Shown here in pieces: positions 9,113 through 17,935 of a stretch of 41,460 nt of DNA. The notes under the pieces are model-generated. The model was not told where the DNA came from. It saw only the letters and a program-made list of their open reading frames with translations, and ran no database searches. Each line of letters starts with the position of its first letter. Position 1 is the first letter of the stretch. A program made the translations under genes and the position numbers. The DNA is from Nostoc linckia FACHB-104 (GTDB lineage: Bacteria > Cyanobacteriota > Cyanobacteriia > Cyanobacteriales > Nostocaceae): contig NZ_JACJQJ010000075.1 of assembly GCF_014696615.1 (NCBI RefSeq), forward strand, positions 1-41,460. Direction: 5' to 3'.

Positions 9113-9938
9113 TATTATCCTTATCTTTTTTATAGAAAGTGGTCAAATTTATCTGTAAAAAGCTCTGGCAGATTTTTACGAACTGAGAAGTTTGTAAAAA
9201 GTAAGATTGAACATTAATGTCAATCAGTGAGGCAATAACCTGAGCTTTGTCAATTGCATTAAAAGAATTTTATGCATGGTCAAACAGGTTTTAACCTACC
9301 TAAGGCAGAAGGAATACCTATATCACTAGGAGTAAATTGCTAATACTTGTTTGCCATTCAAGAAAAAATCCAACTAATGAGTTGACTGACTGAAATCTGT
9401 TGGAGGATTATTACAACTCAACGTGATCAAAATAACAATTTAATCAAATATACAGCGTATTTCAGATATATGTACGCAAGCGAACAGACTCAGACTGAAT
9501 TTATTAGTAAATTTAGAAAAAGAGTAGCAACAGGAAAATCATCTGTGCTAAAGGCTAAGAATAATTTCAATGATTGATTAGTGAATACTTATTTATATTG
9601 AGCAACCTTAAAATTCAGAGATATATACGACATCAATACATATAAAAATATATGTATTGATAATTTATATTTAGTTTTTAATATTGATATATTTTTAATA
9701 CCTGAGGCTTAATATTTCATTTGGCTATATTTACTTTGATAGATGATATATACGCAGATTAAATATTATTTTTATAAAGAAGCATCCAAAATATTTGTTA
9801 TACCAATTCGAGATAAAAATGCGCCAAAATAGGTTGGAATCTTTTGCTGAAAGTGATTCTGGCGCTAGCTTATAGCGAAAAGGTATTAAAGATTTGCTAG
9901 TCAGGATTAATAAAATTAAGGAACAAGAGCGAGCTTTT
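9113..9938. other. 826-base AT-rich spacer before the glycosyltransferase-mutase gene
   Basis: I see no gene here. Both strands are rich in stops, and an open frame at 9731-9970 on the - strand mostly overlaps the next gene and has no support. The stretch 9600-9790 is extremely AT-rich with repeated ATATAT and TATTGATA words, as expected of a promoter or long untranslated leader. No clear promoter hexamer pair or riboswitch fold could be assigned by eye. Confidence 0.4.
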
Positions 9939-12377
9939 ATGCCCAGTGAAAAAGCTAAAGTCAAAAACAACGGAGCCAGTAATATTATTTCGCCAAAGCA
10001 AGCTAAAACAAAACGAAGAGAAATAGACGAAACGCAATTATCAGGTACATCACGGCTACATTCTAGTTCATCCCATAAAAAAACTCAACCGACAGAAACC
10101 TTTAAAGATACTCCTGATATAATTTGTTTATCTCATTTACGTTGGAATTTTGTTTATCAAAGACCACAACATCTTCTGAGCCGTTGCGCTCAAGGCAAGC
10201 GAGTCTTCTTGATTGAAGAGCCAATTTTCTCTGCCGATCCCTTAGCCAGATTAGATATTAATGAAGATGGGAGTGGAGTAGTTGTGGTTGTGCCACATCT
10301 ACCACAAAATCTTAGCCAAGAAGCAATCAATGCAGATTTACAAGTACTAATTGATGGTTTGTTGGTAGAACAGAAAATCAACAAATACATTTGTTGGTAC
10401 TACACACCAATGGCGATCGCTTTTACTCGCCACTTGCAACCCCAAGCTGTCGTGTACGATTGCATGGATGAGTTGTCTGCATTCAAAGGCGCATCACCGA
10501 CTCTAAAGAATTACGAAGCCGAACTATTCCGCCTTGCAGACTTAGTATTTACAGGGGGACAAAGCCTTTACGAAAGTAAGGTAAACCAGCACCCTAACGT
10601 CTATGCCTTTCCCAGCAGTGTAGATGTGCCACACTTTGCCCAAGCGAGACATCTTCCAGAACCAGCAGATCAAGCCCACATTCCCCATCCGCGTCTGGGC
10701 TTTTTTGGCGTAATTGACGAACGGATGGATATAGAATTACTTGCTGGGATTGCCGATAGCCGTCCAGATTGGCATTTAGTAATTATTGGCCCAGTTGTCA
10801 AAATCGATCCAGCCACTTTACCACAGCGCGAGAATATACATTATCTCGGTAGTAGAGACTATAAACAGCTACCTGCATATTTAGCAGGATGGGATTTAGC
10901 AATGCTACCGTTTGCGCTGAACGAGTCAACACGCTTTATTAGCCCTACGAAAACTCCAGAATATCTAGCCGCAGGTAGACCTGTAGTATCCACCTCAATT
11001 CAAGATGTGGTGCGTCCTTACGGAGAGTCGAATTTGGTGCGAATTGCAGACACAGTTCCTGAGTTCGTCGCCGCCGCCGACAAAGCAATGCGAGAGGACA
11101 CCCGAACATCAGCATGGTTGACCGAAGTAGATACATTTTTAGAAAAGATTTCTTGGGATCGGACTTGGGCTGCAATGATGAAACTAATTGATTCTGCGAT
11201 CGCAGCCCGTGATAGTGAAGACAAAGTTAACTCTAAAGGTGCAGTAGGTACACAAGCACCAAACATCATCACCAGAGATTTTGTCTTCGATTACTTAATT
11301 GTAGGTGCTGGTTTCTCTGGTAGCGTCATTGCCGAACGTCTAGCAAATCAGTCTGGTAAAAAAGTGCTGGTTGTAGACAAGCGCAATCACATTGGTGGTA
11401 ATGCTTACGACCATTATGACGAGCATGGTGTTCTTGTACATAAATACGGCCCGCATATCTTTCACACCAACTCCCGCGAAGTCTTTGAATACCTTTCACG
11501 CTTTACACAGTGGCGGTCTTACGAACATCGCGTTCTTGCCAGTGTAGACGGGCAACTTGTTCCTATCCCCATCAACCTCGACACCATTAACAAGTTGTAT
11601 GGAATGAACCTCAATTCATTTGAGGTAGAGGAATTTTATAAATCGCTTGCGGAACCCATAGAACAAATCCGCACTAGTGAGGATGTAGTAGTTAGCAAAG
11701 TGGGTAGAGAACTGTATGAAAAGTTTTTCCGCGGTTATACCCGCAAACAATGGGGACTCGACCCCTCAGAACTTGATAAATCAGTAATTGCCCGGATACC
11801 AACCCGCACTAACCGTGACAGCCGCTACTTTACCGATACTTACCAGGCAATGCCACGGCACGGCTTTACCCGGATGTTTGAGAATATGCTTAATCATCCG
11901 AATATCAAGGTAATGCTAAACACAGATTACCAAGAAATTCAAAAAGCCATTCCTTGCCGGGAGATGGTTTACACAGGGCCAGTGGATGAATTTTTTGATT
12001 ATCGCTACGGCAAGCTACCCTACCGTTCGCTTGATTTTAAGCATGAAACACACAACACCAATGTGTTTCAATCAGCACCAGTTATTAACTATCCGAATGA
12101 ACAGCTTTATACCCGTGTGACGGAATTTAAGTACTTGACTGGTCAGGATCACAATAAAACTAGTATTGTGTACGAGTTTCCCAAGGCTGAGGGTGATCCT
12201 TACTACCCTGTACCACGTCCAGAAAATAACGAAATGTACAAGCAGTATAAAGCGCTGTCTGATACAACAGCAGGAGTCTACTTTGTTGGGCGACTAGCAA
12301 CCTACAAGTATTACAACATGGATCAATGTGTGGCACAGGCTCTTTCTGTGTACAAGCAAATTGCGGTTAAAGCTTGA
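9939..12377 (+). CDS. Fused glycosyltransferase and UDP-galactopyranose mutase
   Basis: The protein of about 812 residues carries two enzymes. Residues about 40-430 form a GT-B-type glycosyltransferase: ICLSHLRWNFVYQRPQHLLS at the start, a sugar-donor site FISPTKTPEYLAAGRPVVST, and the Glu spacing usual for the family. From residue 451 a complete UDP-galactopyranose mutase follows: the FAD-binding VGAGFSGSVIAERLA, then NHIGGNAYDH, YGPHIFHTNS, RKQWGLDP and a final VGRLATYKYYNMDQ. The mutase interconverts UDP-galactopyranose and UDP-galactofuranose, so the fusion suggests a galactofuranose-containing surface glycan, though the transferase substrate is unproven. A TTG at 9894 would add 15 residues; ATG 9939 is preferred. 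The long spacer before it suggests its own promoter, and a hydrolase-reductase fusion follows in the same direction. Confidence 0.88.
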   Translation: MPSEKAKVKNNGASNIISPKQAKTKRREIDETQLSGTSRLHSSSSHKKTQPTETFKDTPDIICLSHLRWNFVYQRPQHLLSRCAQGKRVFLIEEPIFSADPLARLDINEDGSGVVVVVPHLPQNLSQEAINADLQVLIDGLLVEQKINKYICWYYTPMAIAFTRHLQPQAVVYDCMDELSAFKGASPTLKNYEAELFRLADLVFTGGQSLYESKVNQHPNVYAFPSSVDVPHFAQARHLPEPADQAHIPHPRLGFFGVIDERMDIELLAGIADSRPDWHLVIIGPVVKIDPATLPQRENIHYLGSRDYKQLPAYLAGWDLAMLPFALNESTRFISPTKTPEYLAAGRPVVSTSIQDVVRPYGESNLVRIADTVPEFVAAADKAMREDTRTSAWLTEVDTFLEKISWDRTWAAMMKLIDSAIAARDSEDKVNSKGAVGTQAPNIITRDFVFDYLIVGAGFSGSVIAERLANQSGKKVLVVDKRNHIGGNAYDHYDEHGVLVHKYGPHIFHTNSREVFEYLSRFTQWRSYEHRVLASVDGQLVPIPINLDTINKLYGMNLNSFEVEEFYKSLAEPIEQIRTSEDVVVSKVGRELYEKFFRGYTRKQWGLDPSELDKSVIARIPTRTNRDSRYFTDTYQAMPRHGFTRMFENMLNHPNIKVMLNTDYQEIQKAIPCREMVYTGPVDEFFDYRYGKLPYRSLDFKHETHNTNVFQSAPVINYPNEQLYTRVTEFKYLTGQDHNKTSIVYEFPKAEGDPYYPVPRPENNEMYKQYKALSDTTAGVYFVGRLATYKYYNMDQCVAQALSVYKQIAVKA

Positions 12378-12390
12378 AAACCGACAACGG

Positions 12391-12561
12391 GTAGGATGCG
12401 TTAATAAGCTGTTACGCATTTAAATTGTGTATTTCGCACTCAGGTTGTCAAAAGTCAAAAGTCCAAAGTCCAAGCTAGCCTTTGACCCTGGACGATTGAC
12501 CCTTGACAGTCCTAACACCAGAATATTTGATTTAGGTGCGTATCAGCTTAACGCATCCTAC
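12391..12561. repeat. Inverted repeat GTAGGATGCGTTA ... TAACGCATCCTAC with inserted low-complexity DNA
   Basis: GTAGGATGCGTTA (12391-12403) is the exact inverse of TAACGCATCCTAC (12549-12561). The 145 bases between them hold GTCAAAAGTC-type short repeats. The same two arms occur close together at 38490 and 39426, where they form tight hairpins. This copy looks like one such hairpin opened by inserted repeat DNA. It fills the gap between the two fused sugar genes. Confidence 0.6.
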
Positions 12562-12618
12562 ATGGAGAGGATTTTAAATCCAAAATCCGAAATCTAAAAT
12601 TGGTATGAGTTTTAACTT

Positions 12619-14856
12619 ATGGCTTCTGCTTTTAAATCGTCACTGAACACTACTAAATCGCAACTTCCCTTAGAAATGTGGGCTGGTGTCGAGTGTACGG
12701 TTAATCGTGTGGGTGAAGAGTATTTCGATCAGTTAGAACGCAATGGTCATGCAACGCGCTTGCATGACCTGGATTTATTCGCTGAACTAGGTATACAGGT
12801 AATCCGCTATCCAGTACTGTGGGAACGCATAGCACCTAATGGTTTAGAGAATGCTGATTGGTCATGGGCAGATGAACGCTTGGAACGCTTGCGGGAACTG
12901 GGTATTCGTCCAATTGTGGGATTAGTGCATCATGGTAGCGGCCCGCGTGATACCAGCTTGATAGACCCAGAATTTCCGGAGAAATTAGCGGTTTTTGCCC
13001 GTGCAGTAGCGGAACGCTATCCTTGGATCACACATTACACGCCTGTCAATGAGCCACTAACAACCGCCAGATTCAGTGGGATGTATGGACACTGGTACCC
13101 TCACGGTCGGGATGCTTTAACTTTTGCCCGGGCTTTGTTAGGGGAATGTCGAGCGATCGCACTTTCAATGCAAGCCATCCGCGAAGTTAACCCCGATGCC
13201 AAATTGGTACAAACCGAAGATTTGGGAAAGACTTACAGTACACCCAAACTAACTTATCAAGCGGAATTTGAGAACGAGCGTCGCTGGTTAAGTTTAGATT
13301 TATTGTGCGGTCGAATTAACCCAACTCATCTTATGTGGGGTCACTTGCGTGACAGTGGTGTTACCGAGGCTGATCTGGAAGTATTTTTACAAAATACCTG
13401 TCCCCCTGACATTATCGGCATTAACCATTACCTCACAAGCGAGCGCTTTTTAGATGAGCGTCTAGAAAATTATCCCGCTTGGACGCATGGGGGTAATGGG
13501 CGGGAGAACTATGCAGATGTGGAAGCTGTGCGAGTTTGTGCTGAAGGTTTGGCAGGGCCACGTACATTGCTCCAAGAAACATGGGAACGCTATCAACTAC
13601 CCCTAGCTGTCACTGAAGTTCATCTCAGTTGCACCCGCGAAGAACAGTTACGCTGGCTTTATGAAGTATGGAATGCAGCGCAAGAATTACAAAATCAAGG
13701 TGTAGATATTCGTGCTGTGACTGCTTGGGCACTTCTTGGCAGTTACGATTGGAATAGCTTACTAACTCGCTGTGCAGGATACTACGAATCAGGTGTATTT
13801 GATTTGCGTTCTTGTAGCGCAGCCACAGCAGAATCAGCACGCCCCCGACCGACAGCGATCGCCAAATTAGTGCAAGATTTAGCCGCAGGACGCAAACCCA
13901 ATCACCCCATACTCGAAACCCCAGGATGGTGGCATCGTCCAGCACGTTTGGTTTATCCAGCAGTTAGCTGTGGCATAAGCAGAGGCGCAGAGGGACAGGG
14001 GCGCAGAGGAGGTAATGGTTCTCGTCCCCTAGCAATAATTGGAGCCACAGGGACTCTGGGCAAAGCTTTTGCGCGGTTGTGCGAAGTGCGGGGAATTTCA
14101 TACCGCTTGCTGACACGGCAAGATATGGATATTGCCAATCCCGCTTCCGTCGGTCAAGCATTGACTGAATTACAACCTTGGGCAGTTGTGAACGCTGCGG
14201 GATATGTGCGGGTAGACGACGCAGAACGTGAACCCCATATTTGTTTAAAAGTAAACGCAGAAGGCCCAGCAATTTTAGCTGCGGCTTGCGCTCAACATCA
14301 TGTAGCACTGCTGACTTTTTCATCAGATTTAGTATTTGATGGTGCGGTGTCTAATCCTTATGTGGAAACTGATACAGTTGCCCCTCTCAATGTCTATGGC
14401 TGCAGCAAAGTTTTAGCAGAAAAGTTTGTATTACAAGCTTATCCAGTATCATTGGTAATTCGCACCAGTGCATTTTTTGGCCCCTGGGATGAGTATAACT
14501 TTGTTACCATTGCCCTGAGACAATTAGCAGCTGGTAATACTTTTGTTGCCGCAGAAGATGCGATCGTCTCACCTACTTATGTACCAGATCTGGTGCATAC
14601 CAGCCTAGATTTGCTAATTGATGGCGAAAACGGTTTGTGGCATTTGGCTAATAAAGGCGCTGTCGCTTGGGCTGACTTAGCACGATTAGCAGCGAAAAAA
14701 GCAGGTGTGAGTGTCAACAGTCTAATTTCTGTGCCTAGCCAAGAACTAGGTTTCATTGCTCCCCGCCCAGCTTACAGCGTTCTCGGTACTAATCGCGGTG
14801 AATTAATGCCACACCTTGACAGTGCAATTTCTCGCTACTTGGAAGAAAGAAGCTAA
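12619..14856 (+). CDS. Fused GH1-like glycoside hydrolase and RmlD-like sugar-nucleotide reductase
   Basis: The 745-residue protein joins two folds. Residues about 18-430 resemble family 1 glycoside hydrolases: WERIAPNG near 69, the acid/base Glu in PVNEPLTT (E145), IIGINHY near 265 and a likely nucleophile Glu in AVTEVHL (E333). From about 471 an NAD(P)-binding reductase of the RmlD (dTDP-4-dehydrorhamnose reductase) type begins: IIGATGTLGKAF, VVNAAGYVRVDDAE, TFSSDLVFDG, and YGCSKVLAEK with the catalytic Tyr-x3-Lys. The linker at about 451-470 is Gly/Arg-rich and encoded by GCGCAGAGG-type repeat DNA (13980-14010), as if a spacer repeat had been taken into the reading frame. It lies in the same direction as the glycosyltransferase-mutase fusion, so both probably serve one surface glycan. 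The substrate is unknown. Confidence 0.85.
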   Translation: MASAFKSSLNTTKSQLPLEMWAGVECTVNRVGEEYFDQLERNGHATRLHDLDLFAELGIQVIRYPVLWERIAPNGLENADWSWADERLERLRELGIRPIVGLVHHGSGPRDTSLIDPEFPEKLAVFARAVAERYPWITHYTPVNEPLTTARFSGMYGHWYPHGRDALTFARALLGECRAIALSMQAIREVNPDAKLVQTEDLGKTYSTPKLTYQAEFENERRWLSLDLLCGRINPTHLMWGHLRDSGVTEADLEVFLQNTCPPDIIGINHYLTSERFLDERLENYPAWTHGGNGRENYADVEAVRVCAEGLAGPRTLLQETWERYQLPLAVTEVHLSCTREEQLRWLYEVWNAAQELQNQGVDIRAVTAWALLGSYDWNSLLTRCAGYYESGVFDLRSCSAATAESARPRPTAIAKLVQDLAAGRKPNHPILETPGWWHRPARLVYPAVSCGISRGAEGQGRRGGNGSRPLAIIGATGTLGKAFARLCEVRGISYRLLTRQDMDIANPASVGQALTELQPWAVVNAAGYVRVDDAEREPHICLKVNAEGPAILAAACAQHHVALLTFSSDLVFDGAVSNPYVETDTVAPLNVYGCSKVLAEKFVLQAYPVSLVIRTSAFFGPWDEYNFVTIALRQLAAGNTFVAAEDAIVSPTYVPDLVHTSLDLLIDGENGLWHLANKGAVAWADLARLAAKKAGVSVNSLISVPSQELGFIAPRPAYSVLGTNRGELMPHLDSAISRYLEERS

Positions 14857-15296
14857 AAATGTTAGATTTTGGATTTCAGATGGAAATAAAATTCCACATT
14901 GCCAATCACTATGATGTTACTTTTGCACCTAAAGATAGAAACAAAACTATATTCGTATGGATAGAATAAGAACATTAAATTAGATATTAATTCCAGTAAT
15001 TTTGCTGTTAAATATTGATTTTTTTGGTTCTTCGGTAGGTGTTATGCTGAAATTTTAATTAAACCTCAAAATTTTCCTTGAAAATCAAGGCTTACAGGCG
15101 ATTATAGATTCAATTTCAATGCCAAGGCTCAAACGATAATTATAATGCCTGTTATTATTCCCCAATAAGGGTTTCAGGCTTATTTGCAGACATTTTTAGC
15201 ATAACAGATACGGAAGAGCCATTTTTTTTGATAACACGGCTAACAAACTACAATTAATCTTCTAATTTAAGTTATGAATGCAAAAGAGGTCTCGGC
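14857..15296. other. 440-base spacer before crtW
   Basis: No gene is supported. It contains a short hairpin CCTTG/CAAGG near 15075-15090 and GCCTG/CAGGC arms around 15147-15178. A possible -10 box TACAAT lies near 15249, with TTGATA 15 bases upstream, which could drive the ketolase gene; spacing is shorter than ideal. Confidence 0.3.
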
Positions 15297-16076
15297 TTGA
15301 ATATTTGTGAGGAACCGCTTAGCTATTATGTGGAAATTGAGCAATTTAGCACTAAACAAGATACTGTTTATGGGCTGATAATTGCAATCCTAATTATTAG
15401 CTTTTGGGTAGGTAATTTAGCTTTGTTACTTAGTATTAACTGTGCCACATTGCCAATTTGGTTAATACCGATAGCAATAGTTTGGCAAATGTTTCTTTAT
15501 ACAGGGCTATTCATTACTGCACATGATGCTATGCATGGGTCGGTTTTTCGCAGAAATCCGAAAATTAATAATTTTATTGGGTCGCTAGCTGTAGGACTTT
15601 ACGCTTTTTTTCCGTATCAAAAGATGTTAAAAAAACATTGGTTGCATCATCGTTATCCTGCTAGTAAATTTGACCCCGATTTTCATGATAACAATCAAGA
15701 AAATCCTATTTTGTGGTATTTTCGCTTTATGCGAGAATACTCGACTTTGCAACAACTAATAGCCCTAAATATCGTATTTAATATAGCTAAATATGTTTTG
15801 CATATTCCCGAAATAAATCTCATTCTATTTTGGATTATTCCGCCAATTTTAAGTTCTATTCAACTGTTTTATTTCGGCACATACTTACCTCATCGAGAAC
15901 CAGAAACAGGGTACATTTATCCCCATTGCAGCCAAACAATGGCATTACCAATTTTTTGGTCATTCATTACTTGCTACCACTTTGGTTATCATGAAGAACA
16001 TCATGAATATCCCCATGTACCTTGGTGGCAACTTCCATCTGTATATAAGCACAGAGAAAGTGTTGGGCAAAATTGA
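15297..16076 (+). CDS. crtW: Beta-carotene ketolase, CrtW type
   Basis: The 259-residue membrane protein belongs to the fatty-acid-hydroxylase-like diiron family, and its pattern matches cyanobacterial CrtW, which adds 4-keto groups to beta-carotene to give echinenone or canthaxanthin. The histidine boxes are all present: HDAMHG near residue 79, KKHWLHHRYP near 113, FHDNNQ, and EEHHEYPHVPWWQLP near 230. Hydrophobic segments lie between them. In-frame ATG codons are absent near the start; TTG at 15297 follows AGAGG at seven bases, so it is the best start. The gene is followed by the broken start of a glycosyltransferase gene, which suggests that a ketocarotenoid glycoside pathway once lay here. 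Confidence 0.9.
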   Translation: MNICEEPLSYYVEIEQFSTKQDTVYGLIIAILIISFWVGNLALLLSINCATLPIWLIPIAIVWQMFLYTGLFITAHDAMHGSVFRRNPKINNFIGSLAVGLYAFFPYQKMLKKHWLHHRYPASKFDPDFHDNNQENPILWYFRFMREYSTLQQLIALNIVFNIAKYVLHIPEINLILFWIIPPILSSIQLFYFGTYLPHREPETGYIYPHCSQTMALPIFWSFITCYHFGYHEEHHEYPHVPWWQLPSVYKHRESVGQN

Positions 16077-16220
16077 AGTTACAGGGGAAAGGGGGGACAA
16101 GGGGAATAATTAATGATACCTGGCCTTGTTTCCTCTCACAAATGACTAAGGACAAATAATAAATGACAGCCTCCAGCAGTTATTTTGGATTGCGCCGATT
16201 TACCTAGAATCTCAAATGCA

Positions 16221-16375
16221 ATGAGTCACTTTGGCATTATTTATCCACCCTATCCTGGACATTTAAATCCCCAAGCAGGGAAGGCTGTACAGCAGCAGCA
16301 GAAGCTGGTTCGGCAGATGGCGATTGAGGCTTTGAATCTAAAGTTAAAGGTGAGGCTGGGTGCATCTTTCCCCTT
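16221..16375 (+). pseudogene. Truncated carotenoid/macrolide-type glycosyltransferase remnant
   Basis: The frame from ATG 16221 begins MSHFGIIYPPYPGHLNPQ, the typical first strand and loop of MGT/CrtX-type UDP-sugar glycosyltransferases (FGIICPPxxGHLNP). After 18 residues the similarity stops and an unrelated Gln/Lys-rich segment (GKAVQQQQKLVRQ) follows. The frame then runs into the inverted-repeat element at 16376. A full enzyme would need about 400 residues, so this is a fragment left by deletion. Its place after crtW fits a former glycosyltransferase of keto- or hydroxycarotenoids, but that role is inferred. Confidence 0.55.
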
Positions 16376-16493
16376 AGGGACTTCCAGAAAATAAATTATA
16401 CCTTTTCATAGCGGCAGATTCTTTCTCCTCTGCTGACAAAGCGTTCGCGTAGCGTCCCGCAGGGATGGAATATTTTTTTAGTTGGAAGTCCCT
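16376..16493. mobile_element. MITE-like element, family B copy 1
   Basis: The 118-base element has perfect 11-base terminal inverted repeats (AGGGACTTCCA and TGGAAGTCCCT). Inside are GGCAGATTCTTTCTCCTCTGC and the GCGTTCGCGTAGCGTCCCGC repeat. The same order of parts is found at 31333-31461. It has no coding capacity, so it would depend on a transposase elsewhere. Confidence 0.75.
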
Positions 16494-16747
16494 AAATGTA
16501 CGCCAGCTTATGAAGTGCGATCGCATCAAAATAGGACATAAATATTATAGTAATCATTCCAGATTATCAATATCTCTACTCATAAACATATTTTCTAGGT
16601 AATTTACCGTAAATAATAGGTTAAAACTAGATTTTTTTTGTCACTTTTAGAATTTCACAATTCTAGAAAAATATCAAATCCTTGCAGAAGATAGTAATTA
16701 ACAGCAGTAACCTGCTAAATGCAAAATCTGATATTTTTCAGTTACCC
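16494..16747. promoter_or_regulatory. AT-rich region upstream of the RiPP modification operon
   Basis: This spacer should hold the promoter of the kinase-HopA1-LanM operon. It is AT-rich with GTAAATAATAGG near 16608 and TTCACAATTCTAGAA near 16652-16667, but I cannot assign -35 and -10 boxes with confidence. A TTG at 16682 in frame with the kinase gene could extend it by 22 residues. Confidence 0.3.
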
Positions 16748-17911
16748 ATGACCTTTTTATTAAATGCTCAGAATGTCTGCGATTATTTAGCTAGACATAA
16801 CCTTTGTTCTCCAAGCGAAACAAACCAGATTGACATAGAGTTAAAATCTGCTAAAAATTTTAATTTATTACTAACACTGCCAAATCATCAAAAGCTGTTA
16901 GTCAAGCAAGAACGTCACAATCACGAAGGGAAAGCATCGGGAGAATTTTTAAGTGAGTGGCGCATTCATGAATTTATACAAAAATTTCCTGAATTAAATC
17001 ATCTTCGCCCTTCCCTACCAGAGATACTGCATTATGATGCAGAAAATTCCATTATGGTTGCGAGATATTTAGATGATTATCAAGATTTAATGGAATTTTA
17101 CACCCAAGAGAAAATTTTTGATAGTAAAATTGCTGCGGCAATAGGTAATTTCTTAGCTAATATTCATCGTCATACTTTCAATCATCAAGAATATCAGGCT
17201 TTCTTATCGGGTAATTCAGATGATTCTTACACAGAACAAGTAAGAAGAATGGTTCATTATTTAGAAATAATAGAACCAGAAATTTTTGGTTTAGTACCTA
17301 CTGATGGGTTAAGATTTTTTGCCCTATATCAACGTTTTGATAGCTTAGGCACAGCTTTAAAAAATTTGGGTAATGCTGTGATTCCTTGTTGCTTAACTCA
17401 CAATGATCTCAAGCTAAATAATATATTAGTTCATAAAAATTGGCAGCAATCAACTAACAATATTATTCGCATAATTGATTGGGAACGTTCTGCTTGGGGA
17501 GATCCCGCATTTGATTTAGGAACACTAATTAGTAGCTACGTTCAATTATGGCTGGGTAGCTTAGTTATCAGTAAATCTTTGAGTCTGGAAGAATCTCTAA
17601 GTTTAGCGATGACTCCCCTAGAAAAGCTTCAGCCTTCAATTGCGACATTAACCCAAGTTTATTTGCAGACATTCCCAGAAATTTTAAAACACCGTCCTGA
17701 CTTCTTGCTGCGTGTGATGCAATTTACAGGTTTTGCTTTGATTCAAGGGATTCAAGCAATGATTCAGTATCAAAAATCTTTTGGCAATACAGGTATCGCC
17801 ATGCTTCAGGTTGCTAAAAGTTTATTATGTCGTCCAGAACAGTCAATACCAACAATTTTTGGTGCGATTGGTACAAGCGAATTAATTCAACAAACTGCTT
17901 TAACTGCTTAA
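16748..17911 (+). CDS. Phosphotransferase-family kinase of the RiPP locus (LanK-like)
   Basis: The protein of about 387 residues has the aminoglycoside-phosphotransferase/choline-kinase fold. It shows a lysine strand (KLLVKQERHNHEGKASGEF), the catalytic loop CCLTHNDLKLNNILVH near residue 215 (His-x-Asp with the downstream Asn) and the metal-binding IIRIIDWERSAWGDPAFDLG near 243. All core catalytic residues are present, so it should be active. In class V lanthipeptide systems a kinase of this fold phosphorylates Ser/Thr of the precursor before a HopA1-type lyase removes phosphate. Here it lies 24 bases before a HopA1 gene and upstream of LanM, so the same job is likely but unproven. The start is uncertain: ATG 16748 (beginning MTFLLNAQNV) or TTG 16682; neither has a good ribosome site. 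Confidence 0.82.
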   Translation: MTFLLNAQNVCDYLARHNLCSPSETNQIDIELKSAKNFNLLLTLPNHQKLLVKQERHNHEGKASGEFLSEWRIHEFIQKFPELNHLRPSLPEILHYDAENSIMVARYLDDYQDLMEFYTQEKIFDSKIAAAIGNFLANIHRHTFNHQEYQAFLSGNSDDSYTEQVRRMVHYLEIIEPEIFGLVPTDGLRFFALYQRFDSLGTALKNLGNAVIPCCLTHNDLKLNNILVHKNWQQSTNNIIRIIDWERSAWGDPAFDLGTLISSYVQLWLGSLVISKSLSLEESLSLAMTPLEKLQPSIATLTQVYLQTFPEILKHRPDFLLRVMQFTGFALIQGIQAMIQYQKSFGNTGIAMLQVAKSLLCRPEQSIPTIFGAIGTSELIQQTALTA

Positions 17912-17935
17912 TCGACTTTTTATCATTCAATTATT

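Noticed and set aside
9731-9970. 79-codon - strand open frame over the start of the glycosyltransferase-mutase gene
   Set aside because: It overlaps a well-supported gene, lies in AT-rich DNA and has no ribosome site or family pattern.
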